Assembly: GCF_004521965.1 (NCBI RefSeq)
Contig: NZ_SDGK01000010.1
Span: 22,000-85,999, forward strand
Length of the DNA stretch: 64,000 nt
Direction of reading: 5' to 3'
From: Weissella cibaria
Lineage (GTDB): Bacteria > Bacillota > Bacilli > Lactobacillales > Lactobacillaceae
The notes under the pieces are model-generated. The model was not told where the DNA came from. It saw only the letters and a list, made by a program, of their open reading frames with translations, and did not search any database. Of this stretch, positions 24,439-34,468 are shown one piece after another (the first letter of the stretch is position 1; every line of letters starts with the position of its first letter). The translations under genes were made by a program, and so were the position numbers.

Positions 24439-25935
24439 ATGGCTGAGACTACTGAAAAGAAGATTCGTGTACGTTACGCCCCATCTCCAACTGGGCACCT
24501 ACACATTGGAAACGCTCGTACGGCATTGTTTAACTGGTTGTTCGCGCGTCACTACAAGGGTGAATTTGTGATCCGTATTGAAGACACTGACCAAGCGCGT
24601 AACATCGCTGATGGTGAGAAGTCACAATTGGACAACTTGGCATGGTTGGGCTTGGACTGGGATGAATCTCCAGCCAACCCAGGTGAGTACGGTCCATACC
24701 GTCAATCAGAGCGTATGGATATTTACAAGCCATTGATTCAAGAGTTGTTGGACCGCGGTTTGGCGTACAAGTCATACAAGACGTCTGAAGAATTGGGAGC
24801 TGAGCGTGAGGCACAAATTGCTGCAAAGCAAGCACCACACTACCTTTATGAATATGCTGGCATGTCAGATGACGAAATTGCAGCTGCACAAGCTGAAGCT
24901 GAAGCAAAGGGCTTGCAACCAGTTGTTCGTTTCCGCGTTCCAGAAGACAAGCCATATGCTTGGGATGATATTGTAAAAGGTCATGTTGAAATCAACTCAA
25001 ACACTATCGGTGGTGACTGGGTTATTCAAAAGGCTGATGGTATGCCAACGTACAACTTTGCCGTTGTTGTGGACGACCACATGATGGAAATCTCTCACGT
25101 ATTGCGCGGGGATGACCACGTCTCAAACACGCCAAAGCAATTGATGATCTACGAAGCCTTTGGTTGGGAAGCACCAATCTTTGGTCACATGACGTTGATT
25201 ATTAACGCTGAGACTGGTAAGAAGTTGTCAAAGCGTGACGAGTCAATCTTGCAATTCATCGAGCAATATCGTGAATTGGGTTACTTGCCAGAAGCAATGC
25301 TGAACTTCATTGTTTTGTTGGGATGGTCACCAGTGGGCGAAAAGGAAATCTTCAACAAGAACCAATTGGTTAAGATGTTTGATGAAGCCCGCTTGTCAAA
25401 GTCACCAGCTAAGTTTGACAATAAGAAGCTTGAATGGGTTAACAACCAATGGATTAAGACGGCTGACCAAAACATGGTCTTTGACAAGTTAATGCAACAA
25501 CTTGTTAAGTCAGAATTGGTTAACCCAGCTGAATTAACGGCTGAAAAGATGCAGTGGTTACGTTCAGTGATGAATGTGTACATGGATGGTGTTTCATACA
25601 CGTCACAAATTGTGCCATTGGTAAAGCCGGTCTTCTTTGAGATGCCAGCTGCTGATGCCATTACGGACTCAGCAAAGGAATGGATGGCCGCTGAAAACGT
25701 GCCAGCAATGTTGAACTTGTTCATCGAAAAGATTGAAACAATGCCATTGTTCACAGCAGCTGCTATTTTGACTGCAATCCGCGAAATTCAAAACGAAATG
25801 GACGTTAAGGCCCGTGCCCTATGGAACCCATTGCGTATTGCGACGACGCGTGAGGAACAAGGTCCAAACCTTGGTGAATTGCTAGAATTGCTAGGACGTG
25901 AGCAAACAATCGCGAACATCCGCGAATTCTTGTAA
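24439..25935 (+). CDS. gltX: Glutamate-tRNA ligase
   Basis: A 498-residue class I aminoacyl-tRNA synthetase charging tRNA-Glu. In lactic acid bacteria it also usually misacylates tRNA-Gln for later amidation. The HIGH-type motif is [15 protein letters not shown] at residues 14-28, and the KMSKS-type motif is KKLSKRDES at about 257-265. The anticodon-binding domain is at the C-terminus. No glutaminyl-tRNA synthetase was seen here. AAAAAGGAG precedes the ATG. A terminator follows at 25952. Confidence 0.96.
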   Translation: MAETTEKKIRVRYAPSPTGHLHIGNARTALFNWLFARHYKGEFVIRIEDTDQARNIADGEKSQLDNLAWLGLDWDESPANPGEYGPYRQSERMDIYKPLIQELLDRGLAYKSYKTSEELGAEREAQIAAKQAPHYLYEYAGMSDDEIAAAQAEAEAKGLQPVVRFRVPEDKPYAWDDIVKGHVEINSNTIGGDWVIQKADGMPTYNFAVVVDDHMMEISHVLRGDDHVSNTPKQLMIYEAFGWEAPIFGHMTLIINAETGKKLSKRDESILQFIEQYRELGYLPEAMLNFIVLLGWSPVGEKEIFNKNQLVKMFDEARLSKSPAKFDNKKLEWVNNQWIKTADQNMVFDKLMQQLVKSELVNPAELTAEKMQWLRSVMNVYMDGVSYTSQIVPLVKPVFFEMPAADAITDSAKEWMAAENVPAMLNLFIEKIETMPLFTAAAILTAIREIQNEMDVKARALWNPLRIATTREEQGPNLGELLELLGREQTIANIREFL

Positions 25936-25951
25936 AAATTAACAACTAATT

Positions 25952-25983
25952 AGCTCAGTACCAATTTGGTGCTGGGCTTTTTT
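25952..25983 (+). terminator. gltX terminator
   Basis: AGCTCAGTACC pairs with GGTGCTGGGCT (wobble and one mismatch) around AATTT, then six T. Confidence 0.75.
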
Positions 25984-26014
25984 GTCGGTATTCAGGGTCG
26001 ACGCGTGGCGTCGA

Positions 26015-26195
26015 GGCATGGGACTGGGGAATTTCTCTGACAAAGATGACCCATGGGACACGCCCAACCGCGAGCACTATCCGTGGCTCCCATGCCGGTC
26101 GCATGTCTTGGGGTTTTGGCGCATAGACGGGCAGCGGTCGGGTCGGGCTTCTTTGTCCCGTGGGTGATCGCACTGAAATCCCTCAGTCCCATGCC
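26015..26195. repeat. Long palindromic non-coding element A1
   Basis: GGCATGGGACTGGGGAATTTC (21-base arm, 26015-26035) matches the complement of 26175-26195 at 18 of 21 positions. A second inner arm GATGACCCATGGGAC (26045-26059) also pairs with the 3' side (about 26155-26169). The unit would fold into a long imperfect hairpin. It lies 80 bases after gltX, is GC-richer than its surroundings and has no credible ORF. It is followed by a module (GATGTTCT, TTTAGAT, AGTCATA) that also follows element B at 36.7 kb. Confidence 0.6.
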
Positions 26196-26199
26196 AGCA

Positions 26200-26498
26200 G
26201 CCGCGATGTTCTAGTTTAGATAGTCATATACAGAAAAAACGGGTGAACAGTGCGACCTTTTGTACGGTGGTGAATGAGAATTAAACAATCCGCGAAATAC
26301 TTATATTAAATTATCTGGATAGCGCCGACCATGCGGTATGTTGACGGCATTTCAACCCAAGGCTGGTATGGCAAATGAGATATTCTGAATTGAGTAAGTT
26401 AGCCGTATTATCATCGGCCAAATGTGTGAACAGTTCGTCCATTTCTGTTTTGATGGATGGTAATCAAATGATTAGAGTAACTCTCGGCTGATGGCACG
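26200..26498. other. Shared intergenic scaffold between palindromic units
   Basis: No gene seen. The blocks GATGTTCT...TTTAGAT...GTCATA (26206-26228), GAATTAAACAAT (about 26277-26288) and GATTAGAGTAACTCTCGGC (about 26470-26488) recur in the same order at 36739-36836. The module is therefore shared with the pre-pheS region, with extra sequence here. Confidence 0.45.
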
Positions 26499-26672
26499 TA
26501 GGTGAGTGATTGGCGTAGCGATGACAGTAGGGAACTTACAAGCTCGGCCAACCGCCGGTTAGATAAGGCGATAGGAACCAGCCCCTTAGCACAATTATTT
26601 GGGTGCTAGCCGGTGATCGCGCTGGCGGAGTTTCCCAGCTGTCATCTTTGCTGAAGCCAATCTCCCACCCAC
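26499..26672. repeat. Long palindromic non-coding element A2
   Basis: Outer arms GTGAGTGATTGGCGTAGC and GCTGAAGCCAATCTCCCAC pair imperfectly. Next come GATGACAGTAGGGAACT and AGTTTCCCAGCTGTCATC. The unit is, in reverse orientation, a close copy of 36540-36725. Shared runs include TTAGATAAGGC, CCCTTAGCACAATTATTTGG and CTAGCCGGTG. It ends about 130 bases before secA. No ORF is convincing. After it, TTCGTCGCAAC (about 26677) also recurs at 36850. Confidence 0.75.
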
Positions 26673-26804
26673 GTGCTTCGTCGCAACACGGCGACCAATG
26701 TGATTCAAAAAGAACGCACACAATCAGCGCCTAGAGTGTGTTAAAATAATTATTAGCACCATTGGCTGTATTAGCCGATGAAGACCAAGAGGGAATAGGT
26801 AAAT

Positions 26805-29171
26805 ATGGCTAATCCATTACGTAAAATAATTGAAAGTGATAAGGGAACAATGCGTCGCTTGAACCGTACTGCGGATCAAGTTGAGACGTTTGCCGATGAA
26901 ATGGCAGCCTTGTCGGATGAAGAACTACAATCAAAGACGCCGTACTTCCGTGAGCTATTGCAAAACGGTAAGACTTTGGACGATATTTTGCCGGAAGCCT
27001 TTGCGGTTGTCCGCGAAGGTGCACGCCGTGTATTGGGTTTGTACCCATTCCGTGTGCAAATCATGGGTTCTGCCGTTTTGCACGGTGGAAACATTGCCGA
27101 AATGCGTACCGGTGAAGGTAAGACTTTGACGGCCACGATGGCGGTTTATTTGAATGCGTTGCCACAAGAAGGTGTTCACGTTGTCACGGTTAACGAGTAC
27201 TTGTCTGCTCGTGACGGTGAGGAAATGGGTGAATTGTACAAGTGGCTTGGTTTGACGGTTGGTATCAATGGGTCAGAAATGTCACCTGATGAGAAGCGTG
27301 CCGCTTACAACGCTGATATTACATATACGACTAACTCAGAAATTGGGTTTGATTACTTGCGTGACAACATGGTTGCCCGCAAGGAAGACCGTGTACAACG
27401 TTCATTGAACTTTGCGTTGGTCGATGAAACTGACTCAATCTTGATTGACGAAGCGCGTACACCGTTGATTATCTCTGGTGCACCTGCCCAAGAGAGCACG
27501 CAATTGTACATTCGATCAGATCGCTTTGTTAAGTCCTTGACGAAGGAAGAAGACTTTACGGTCGACGAAGAATCAAAGACGGTTTTGCTACAAGATGAAG
27601 GTATTAAGAAGGCTGAGCGTTACTTTAACTTGGACAACTTGTACGATTCTGGTAACACGGCCTTGACTCACCACATTGATCAATCATTGCGTGCCAACTA
27701 CACGATGTTCAACAACAAGGACTACGTTGTCCGTGATGGTGAAGTTGTCCTGGTCGATGCGTTCTCTGGTCGTATTCAAGAGGGACGTCGTTTCTCTGAT
27801 GGTTTGCACCAAGCTTTGGAAGCCAAGGAACAAGTGCAAATTCAAGAAGATAACCGTGCAATGGCATCAATTACGTATCAAAACTTGTTCCGTCGTTATA
27901 AGAAGTTGTCAGGTATGACGGGTACGGCCAAGACTGAAGCAGAAGAGTTCCGTGAGATTTACAACATGGAAATTGTTGAAATTCCAACGAACCGACCTGT
28001 GCAACGTATCGACGAGCCAGACTTGTTGTACCCTAACTTGCGTTCTAAGTTTATCGCGGTTGTTGGCTTGGTTAAGGAATTGCACGAGAAGGGTCAACCA
28101 ATCTTGATTGGTACAGTTGCGGTTGAGACGTCAGAATTATTGTCTCAATTGCTTGACCGTGAAGGCATCCCCCACAACGTTTTGAATGCGAAGAACCACG
28201 CCAAAGAAGCTGAAATTGTTGCCAACGCTGGTCAACGTGGTGCCGTGACGATTGCCACCAACATGGCCGGTCGTGGAACTGACATCAAGCTTGGACCTGG
28301 GGTGTCGGATTTGGGCGGACTTGCCGTCATCGGAACTGAACGTCACGAATCGCGTCGTATTGATAATCAATTACGTGGACGTGCCGGTCGTCAAGGAGAC
28401 AAGGGATACTCACAATTCTTCTTGTCATTGGAAGACGATTTGATGATTCGTTTCGGTGGTGAGCGCATTAAGACGCTGATGGAACGTATGAACCTTGCTG
28501 AAGAAGACGCGGTGATTAAGAACCGTTTGATTACACGGTCGGTTGAATCAGCGCAAAAGCGAGTTGAAGGTAATAACTACGACTCACGTAAGAACGTCTT
28601 GCAGTATGATGATGTTATGTCACAACAACGTAACACGTTCTATGACAACCGTAACCAAGTTATCGATGAAGAAGAATCATTGCGCAATGTTATCTTGCCA
28701 ATGGTTGAGCGAACGATTAACCGTGTTGTTGAACGTCACGCCTTGGGTAAAGAAGACGAATGGGACTTGCAGTCAATTGTAGATTTTGCTGGGGCAGTGA
28801 TTGTACCTGACGACTCAATTGACGTCTCTGATTTGCAGGGCAAGTCACAAGACGACATTAAGTCATACTTGTACAACCGTGCGAAGGAAGTCTACGATCA
28901 AAAGCGTGATGCTTTGGTTGACGATGAGCAATTATTGCAATTCACACGTGTTGTTATCTTGCGTGTCGTGGATGCCCAATGGACGGACCACATGGATGCC
29001 ATGAACCAATTGCGTGATGCCATTCAATTGCGTGGTTACGGTCAATTGAACCCATTGATTGAATATCAAAACGAAGGATTCCGCATGTTTGAAGAGATGA
29101 TTGCTGGGATTGAATATGACGCCACGCGTTTGTTCATGAAGTCAGAAATTCGTCAAAACTTGCGTGCCTGA
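26805..29171 (+). CDS. secA: Preprotein translocase ATPase SecA
   Basis: A 788-residue ATPase driving Sec-dependent export at the inner face of the membrane. Walker A is [14 protein letters not shown] at about residues 100-113, and the DEAD-type box is [17 protein letters not shown] at about 205-221. The helicase motif VI region is [15 protein letters not shown] at about 525-539. It ends [11 protein letters not shown] without the zinc-binding SecB-interaction tail, as usual in lactobacilli, and is shorter than the 900-residue E. coli form. The ribosome site is weak (GGGAATAGG). Palindromic repeats occupy its upstream region, and a terminator follows. Confidence 0.96.
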   Translation: MANPLRKIIESDKGTMRRLNRTADQVETFADEMAALSDEELQSKTPYFRELLQNGKTLDDILPEAFAVVREGARRVLGLYPFRVQIMGSAVLHGGNIAEMRTGEGKTLTATMAVYLNALPQEGVHVVTVNEYLSARDGEEMGELYKWLGLTVGINGSEMSPDEKRAAYNADITYTTNSEIGFDYLRDNMVARKEDRVQRSLNFALVDETDSILIDEARTPLIISGAPAQESTQLYIRSDRFVKSLTKEEDFTVDEESKTVLLQDEGIKKAERYFNLDNLYDSGNTALTHHIDQSLRANYTMFNNKDYVVRDGEVVLVDAFSGRIQEGRRFSDGLHQALEAKEQVQIQEDNRAMASITYQNLFRRYKKLSGMTGTAKTEAEEFREIYNMEIVEIPTNRPVQRIDEPDLLYPNLRSKFIAVVGLVKELHEKGQPILIGTVAVETSELLSQLLDREGIPHNVLNAKNHAKEAEIVANAGQRGAVTIATNMAGRGTDIKLGPGVSDLGGLAVIGTERHESRRIDNQLRGRAGRQGDKGYSQFFLSLEDDLMIRFGGERIKTLMERMNLAEEDAVIKNRLITRSVESAQKRVEGNNYDSRKNVLQYDDVMSQQRNTFYDNRNQVIDEEESLRNVILPMVERTINRVVERHALGKEDEWDLQSIVDFAGAVIVPDDSIDVSDLQGKSQDDIKSYLYNRAKEVYDQKRDALVDDEQLLQFTRVVILRVVDAQWTDHMDAMNQLRDAIQLRGYGQLNPLIEYQNEGFRMFEEMIAGIEYDATRLFMKSEIRQNLRA

Positions 29172-29185
29172 ACACAAATTTAACG

Positions 29186-29216
29186 GGGAAAGTCGGGTAG
29201 CTGGCTTTCCTTTTTC
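29186..29216 (+). terminator. secA terminator
   Basis: GGAAAGTC..GGCTTTCC stem around GGGTAGCT, then a T-rich tract. It lies 20 bases before prfB, so readthrough may supply part of the prfB message. Confidence 0.75.
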
Positions 29217-29236
29217 ATATCAAAGAGGAGAAGATA

Positions 29237-30352
29237 ATGGAGCTTTCAGAAGCACGCCGTTCATTAGCTGAAATGGGCGAAGAAATTACGCGATTTGGTG
29301 AGTCATTGGATTTGGATGCTTTGAATGACGAAATCGCCGCAAACGAAGACGACATGGCACAACCCGATTTTTGGAATGATAATGTTGCCGCTCAAAAAGT
29401 GATTGACGCGAATAATATTTTGAAGGGGCGCCGAGATGATTATTTGAATCTGACGGCAGGCGTAGAAAATGTTGAAACAGCTCTTGAACTGTTAGCCGAG
29501 ATGCCGGATGAAGATATGCAAGCCGAAATGGAAGCTGATCTTGAAAAGTTAGCCGCTGACTTGGAATCTTACCGATTAGCTCAACTGCTTAATGAACCTT
29601 ATGACAAGAACAATGCGATTCTTGAAATCCACCCCGGTTCAGGTGGAACGGAGTCTGCTGACTGGGGTGCAAACCTGCAACGAATGTACACCCGTTGGGC
29701 AGAACGCCATGGTTTCAAGGTTGAAATCATGGATTATCACCCCGGCGATGTGGCCGGAATTGATTCGGCGACCTTGATGATTACCGGGCACAATGCGTAC
29801 GGCTACCTGCGCTCAGAACGTGGGGTGCACCGATTTGTTCGTATCTCACCGTTTGATTCAGCTGGTCGCCGCCACACGTCTTTTGTTTCAATCGATGTGA
29901 TGCCAGAATTGGATGACTCAGTGGATGTCGATATTAATCCAGCTGACGTTAAGATGGACGTTTATCGTGCATCTGGAGCAGGTGGACAGCATATTAACAA
30001 GACGTCATCAGCTGTTCGTTTGACACACATCCCAACTGGAATTGTCGTTGCCTCACAGCAACAACGTTCACAATTCCAGAACAAGGATACGGCCTATGCC
30101 ATGCTGCGTGCAAAGCTTTACCAACTTGAGATGGATAAGAAGGAAAAGGAACGTGCATCAATTGCTGGCGAGCAACTGGAAAACGGTTGGGGGTCTCAAA
30201 TTCGGTCATATGTCTTCCAACCATACCGGATGGTAAAGGATCATCGAACTAATTATGAGTCTGGTAATCCACAAGGCGTAATGGATGGTGATCTAGATCC
30301 GTTCATTAATGCTTACCTACGTTGGAAGCTTGCTGAGCAAAACCCTGACTAA
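29237..30352 (+). CDS. prfB: Peptide chain release factor 2 (no programmed frameshift)
   Basis: A 371-residue class I release factor ending translation at UAA and UGA. The stop-recognition tripeptide SPF is in RISPFDSAGRRHTSF at about residues 202-216. The catalytic GGQ is in ASGAGGQHINKTSSAV at about 243-258. The single open frame runs from an ATG with GAGGAG upstream straight through the region (GESLDLDAL, about codons 21-29) where most bacteria have an in-frame UGA and a +1 frameshift. The usual autoregulation is therefore absent. It follows secA in the normal Firmicutes order. Confidence 0.95.
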   Translation: MELSEARRSLAEMGEEITRFGESLDLDALNDEIAANEDDMAQPDFWNDNVAAQKVIDANNILKGRRDDYLNLTAGVENVETALELLAEMPDEDMQAEMEADLEKLAADLESYRLAQLLNEPYDKNNAILEIHPGSGGTESADWGANLQRMYTRWAERHGFKVEIMDYHPGDVAGIDSATLMITGHNAYGYLRSERGVHRFVRISPFDSAGRRHTSFVSIDVMPELDDSVDVDINPADVKMDVYRASGAGGQHINKTSSAVRLTHIPTGIVVASQQQRSQFQNKDTAYAMLRAKLYQLEMDKKEKERASIAGEQLENGWGSQIRSYVFQPYRMVKDHRTNYESGNPQGVMDGDLDPFINAYLRWKLAEQNPD

Positions 30353-30398
30353 AAGTAGCAAAATACTTTTTTCACAATGAACAATTTTTCGGAATGTT

Positions 30399-30414
30399 TG
30401 TAAGAAAGTGTTAA
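30399..30414 (+). promoter_or_regulatory. TGTAAG-N4-TGTTAA direct repeat (WalR-like box)
   Basis: A tandem hexamer repeat with 10-bp period between prfB and the DoxX-like gene. It resembles the WalR box (TGTWAH-N5-TGTWAH) but with spacing shorter by one. Similar arrangements occur at 52176 and 53398. Confidence 0.3.
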
Positions 30415-30451
30415 ATAATATATTTCTGTACATTAATTCACAGTTCTTAAG

Positions 30452-30490
30452 TAGCGACAAAGGCCTATATAAAGGTGCTTGTCGCTTTTT
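30452..30490 (+). terminator. Terminator after prfB
   Basis: AGCGACAA pairs with TTGTCGCT around a long partly paired loop, followed by five T. It lies 100 bases past prfB. Confidence 0.75.
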
Positions 30491-30620
30491 GTTTCATGAA
30501 CGAAACATCAGGTGTGAAGAACGTGTGAATACTCTATTGCTAAATTAATGTAAGTACATTATAGTTGTATATGTTAATTGATTCACATATTTTATTTAGG
30601 ATTATTTAGGAGATATTATT

Positions 30621-31220
30621 ATGATTTCATGGTTGCGTAACAACAAGGTTGCGATGTGGATTTTGACGGTTATCCGTATTTACTTGGGATTCCAATGGGC
30701 GCTTGATGGTTTCTCAAAGTTGACGGAAGGCTTCACAGCAATCGGTTTTATTCGTAAGGCAATTGTTAGCCCAGTTGCTGATGCCCACGCCTCAGCTGGC
30801 TTTGCTAAGGAAACGGTTAAGAACATGGCTTTGATTGGTCAAAAGGTATCATTGGAAAACATTCACTATGCTTCAAGTGATCAATCATACGCATGGTACA
30901 CGAGTTTCTTGAAGGCTGTTACGAACAACGGAACGAACACGCACTTCTTTGACTTCGTTGTTGCTTGGGGTGAGTTGCTTGTCGGTTTGGGACTGATTTT
31001 TGGAACGTTGACTTTGGCAGCAGCCTTCTTCGGTTTGATCATGAACTTCTCATACGTTTTGGCTGGTACAGTTTCAACCAACCCAACGTTTATCTTGATT
31101 GAATTCTTCATCTTGATGGGTGGTTATAACTCAGCACGTATCGGTTTGGACCACTGGGTAACACCATTCTTGCGTTCAAAGTTGCCATTCTTGAACAATG
31201 ACATTGAGATTAGCAAGTAA
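30621..31220 (+). CDS. DoxX-like membrane protein
   Basis: A 199-residue integral membrane protein. Four hydrophobic segments are seen (about residues 8-28, 110-130, 132-152 and 155-172). ILTVIRIYLGFQWALDGFSKL near the start and VVAWGELLVGLGLIFGTLT in the middle are typical of the DoxX superfamily. It has a long extracytoplasmic loop after TM1. Homologues belong to membrane oxidoreductase complexes with thiosulfate or thiol links, but in lactic acid bacteria the role is unknown. The ribosome site AGGAG is good. It is monocistronic, and heavy TTG use suggests good expression. Confidence 0.85.
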   Translation: MISWLRNNKVAMWILTVIRIYLGFQWALDGFSKLTEGFTAIGFIRKAIVSPVADAHASAGFAKETVKNMALIGQKVSLENIHYASSDQSYAWYTSFLKAVTNNGTNTHFFDFVVAWGELLVGLGLIFGTLTLAAAFFGLIMNFSYVLAGTVSTNPTFILIEFFILMGGYNSARIGLDHWVTPFLRSKLPFLNNDIEISK

Positions 31221-31238
31221 GAATTACTGATAAAAATA

Positions 31239-31270
31239 AGCGACTAGAATTTCGGTTCTAGTCGCTTTTT
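31239..31270 (+). terminator. Terminator after DoxX-like gene
   Basis: AAGCGACTAGAA pairs with TTCTAGTCGCTT (offset by one) around TTTCGG, then T's. Confidence 0.85.
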
Positions 31271-31449
31271 GGTTTGCTTATGCACAAAAAGTAAAAATAA
31301 GATTAATTAACTCAGTTTTAGGACAAAATGAGTACAGCATTGAATTTTTAGTAAACTATCGATAAGTAATGAAGTTAATGTAGGTTTTATGATGAAGCTG
31401 GCTGAGGTGATAATTGGTGATTGTTGTCATCCTAAAGGCTAACTAGCTT

Positions 31450-33060
31450 TTGAGTAAATTAGGAGTGGGTAAAACGATTCAACGAGACGGAACTAGGAAG
31501 AAGCTGTATAAAGCGAGTAAGTTATGGGTTGTGCCAACATTGTTTGCTGTTGCGCTTAGTGGTGTGACTGTCGCGCAACCGGCTTCAGTTGCAACAAGGC
31601 GGCAGACAGCAACGAAAAAAGCGATTGCAACTGCGACCTCGGCAGCGAAAATTGCAAAATATATGAGTTTGTAGTCAGCAGCGACGAATGGCCAGACGAC
31701 GCAGATTGTCAGTCAAGCTACGAGTGCCACAACAGTTGCAACGTTAGCTAGTGCTATGGGGACTAAATAAGTGGCTGACATATCCAATCGCCAAAAAGTA
31801 CTCAAGTTATTTGTGAACAAAGAAGGGATTTACAAGTCTGTCGCGACATCCGCTGTTAAGGCGGCTAAGTCTACTGCTGCGACAATTGCCTTACGGAAAA
31901 CGCAATCGTATGCGACCTGTAGGAAACAGGGCGGTATCAAATGCTAATCAGCAATTAAGTGCAGCAAAATCAAATAAAGCCATGGTAAGTTACGTCGCAA
32001 GTGAAGTGCGAGATGATGGACGAAGTACGAATAGCGCGGTCGCGGCTATTCGAAATAACTTGAAGGTCATCTCATTGGCGATAAGTTACTTGTCAGCGAG
32101 TCGTGCTAATTTTAGCTATACAACACATTCTGCTGTACCACAAGAAAATAATGGTATGGTGATGGGGTCATTAGCCTTGAATACGACATTAGACTCATAT
32201 ACCAATCGTGACATGGCAACGAAGTATAGTGGGTATAACTTATTGACGCCGGCTGATATTGCAAAGAATTTAAATTCACAGTACATGAGTATTTGTTCTG
32301 AAGTGTTGTCAGCAACGTCATCCGCCACAGTCCGCAATCCAGCAGAATTACCAACGAGTTTGTCTGTTCCAGCCTTTGGCAAAACTTCGGCGGTAATTTA
32401 GGCGATCAAAGTGACACTAAGTTATTGGGTTACTTACGCATCAAACCGATTGACGGTGATCGATCCGTTGATATCTCGAGAGGGTTAGCGACAGCGCAAA
32501 ATCAAGAGTTTACGAATTATGCTGTTCAATTGATAAATGGCTATCGCAAGACTGTAGGCTTAGATAACTTGAAGACATCTGATTTTGTGTTGAAGGGGGA
32601 CTTTATCCGATATTGCAAATCGTGATCAACAAGGTTATGGTGTGCAACAACATAAAAGCTTTAATGATATGTTAGCTGCAATGTGCAAAGCCAATGGGTT
32701 AAGCAATACGGATAGCATGTTGGCTGATAGGTTTGTTGACTAAGAGTCAACGCAGATTACAACAAGTTATTATCAATGGCAAACGCTTGCCTCGGGAAGT
32801 CGGAACTCGCCAGAAGATTGGTCGTCGGTCTTTACGATGACGGGGTTATAGGTCTCGATTTATAACGGCATTTATGGCGCGTTATTTGATGATGGTGGCT
32901 CTGCACGGGAACATCGTACGACTTTGTTGCAGCCTGGCATTCGGACAAATGAGCTTAATGCATCTGGTGCAACAAAGCATTACGATTGAATATGGCATTG
33001 GCCATTCTAAAAATGCATTCAGCGTATGTTGCAAACTAAATAGCTTTTTGATTATTAGGT
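31450..33060 (+). pseudogene. Decayed surface-exclusion/SEC10-PgrA-type CAP-domain protein
   Basis: The remains of a secreted protein of about 530 residues. A TTG start leads to a KxYKxGKxW-type signal (KKLYKASKLWVV, then a hydrophobic stretch). Ala/Thr/Lys-rich helical repeats follow, broken by stops at about 31672 (TAG) and 31768 (TAA), then by frame changes. The C-terminal part reads in pieces: DTKLLGYLRIKPIDGDRSVD, TNYAVQLINGYRKTVGLDNL, a frameshift near 32608, then QQHKSFNDMLAAMCKANGLS and so on. This order fits the SEC10/PgrA surface-exclusion family. At least six lesions rule out an intact product. Confidence 0.75.
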
Positions 33061-33075
33061 AAGAATGCAATATAT

Positions 33076-33109
33076 AAAATAGGCAGCCTACATAGCGGCT
33101 GCCTATTTT
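33076..33109. terminator. Bidirectional terminator between decayed gene and small ORF
   Basis: TAGGCAGC pairs exactly with GCTGCCTA around a 10-base loop. T-rich DNA follows on both strands. It would end the pseudogene transcript from the left and the small minus-strand ORF transcript from the right. Confidence 0.85.
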
Positions 33110-33112
33110 GCG

Positions 33113-33193
33113 TTATTTTTTGTCAGGTGTAATAGCGGTAACGACAAAATTGATAATTATTTCCAAAGTAATTCCTAATAAATCCATTAACAT
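33113..33193 (-). CDS. Candidate type I toxin peptide (Fst/holin-like, 26 aa)
   Basis: A short minus-strand ORF, MLMDLLGITLEIIINFVV then TAITPDKK: one hydrophobic span and a short charged tail, as in Fst/Ldr-type toxins. GGGGG lies 9 bases before the ATG. A CCTCC 12 bases further up could pair with it and hide the ribosome site, as in Fst RNA I. The stop codon is 8 bases from a bidirectional terminator. The ATG at 33187 is an alternative start. The AP motif typical of many Fst peptides is missing, so the family call is tentative. Confidence 0.4.
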   Translation of the reverse strand: MLMDLLGITLEIIINFVVTAITPDKK

Positions 33194-33273
33194 GACAATG
33201 CCCCCAAAAAAATCTTTGGAGGAAAGCATATCACGTTGCAATAGTCAGTTATATAAACATCTTTTAACGACAA

Positions 33274-33311
33274 AATAAATAAGTGCTATTAAGATAGTAG
33301 CACTTATTTAT
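33274..33311 (-). terminator. fem gene terminator
   Basis: AAATAAGTGCTA pairs with TAGCACTTATTT nearly perfectly around a short loop. It lies 11 bases past the stop of the minus-strand aminoacyltransferase and is flanked by T/A tracts on both sides. Confidence 0.85.
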
Positions 33312-33321
33312 TAGCTATCAT

Positions 33322-34338
33322 TTATTTGCGAACGAGTTCATCGTACGTGGCGTCATCAAGCACAACGTCGATTTCACCGATGTATTCGCGGGGGTCATCC
33401 TTAACGAAGGTGCGCTTGAAGACGAACAAACCATCTTCAGGGGAAGCTTCACCGATACCCCCCATATCATATAACGAGACGTTGTTATCTATAGCCCATT
33501 GGATCATTTCGGTCTGAACCGCATAAGGGGCGTAGTAGATGTTGCCATCCATTGAACCAGCATACATGTACCAGATCTTGTCACCGAACTTGAATCCAAT
33601 ACCAGTTGAAAGCAATTCGCCTTCGCGCTCAGCAATGTAGATACGCATAATATCGTCACCAGAGAACGCTGCCTGCATCCGTTCAAAGTATTCCTTAGGA
33701 CGGTGAGAAATACCGTGACGGTCGGCCATATCGCTGTACGTCTCAAAGAATGCGTCGAGAGCGGCTTGATTGTTAGCATAACGTACTGTCACGCCATCGC
33801 GGAATGGGCGCTTTAGTTTTGATTTCGTCTTTGAAGGGTATAAGTCAAGGGTTTCCCTCGCATCTGGCTTAGCCGTCAAATCGAGGACCATGTTCAACCG
33901 GGGTTGGATAGTTGCGTGCATACCTTCATCAGCTACATTACGGTTACGCGTTTCATACCCGCGTGCGTGCAAATCAGCGTCCAATTTTTCTGAAAAGGCA
34001 ATTTCAGGGTCAATACGCAATAGGTAGGCATCGTCGTCTGCCAAAGCTGCCTTAGCTTCTACAATTAGTTGATCAAACAAATCTAAGTCAGTCATATCCA
34101 TGACAGGCCCCTTAGAAGCGTAAGCGAACTTTTTACCACTTGGCGTGTTAGTTAACAACATTGAAAGGGCAGCGACAATATCGCCAGCCTCGTTTTCTAC
34201 ATACGCGTATCGAGGCTCCCAATTATTCTTGACTTGGGCCCAACCAAGGTCTTGTGTCACCTGACCGAACTTTGAACTGCGGACAAAATCGTTGTAACGT
34301 GCGATCGCAGTTTCATCACTCATATCCAAAACTGGCAT
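33322..34338 (-). CDS. FemABX-family peptidoglycan aminoacyltransferase
   Basis: A 338-residue cytoplasmic enzyme of the FemABX/MurM group, which adds amino acids from aminoacyl-tRNA to the stem-peptide Lys of lipid II to make the cross-bridge. Two GNAT-like folds are expected. Blocks seen are SSKFGQVTQDLGWAQVKNNW at residues 17-36, LYPSKTKSKLKRPFRDGVTV at about 169-188, and GDKIWYMYAGSM, then YDMGGIGEASPEDGLFVFKR near the end. The order is typical of FemX/MurM. The coiled-coil arm is short. The residue added (Ala or Ser) cannot be read from the sequence. It has its own promoter region and terminator. Confidence 0.9.
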   Translation of the reverse strand: MPVLDMSDETAIARYNDFVRSSKFGQVTQDLGWAQVKNNWEPRYAYVENEAGDIVAALSMLLTNTPSGKKFAYASKGPVMDMTDLDLFDQLIVEAKAALADDDAYLLRIDPEIAFSEKLDADLHARGYETRNRNVADEGMHATIQPRLNMVLDLTAKPDARETLDLYPSKTKSKLKRPFRDGVTVRYANNQAALDAFFETYSDMADRHGISHRPKEYFERMQAAFSGDDIMRIYIAEREGELLSTGIGFKFGDKIWYMYAGSMDGNIYYAPYAVQTEMIQWAIDNNVSLYDMGGIGEASPEDGLFVFKRTFVKDDPREYIGEIDVVLDDATYDELVRK

Positions 34339-34468
34339 GATATCCTTCTTTCTCTTTGCTTTAAATTCGTCAATTAATTATTGTAGCTTGCTTAGTGCAA
34401 CTAAGCTACAAAATACCTTAAAAATTATAACATAGGCAAGTTACTTAAATTCAGCGTATAATAGAACT

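Noticed and set aside
25982..26192. Open frames of 60-70 codons on both strands in the gltX-secA gap
   Set aside because: They lie inside palindromic element A1 and are mirror images caused by the inverted repeat. No ribosome sites and no protein-like composition.
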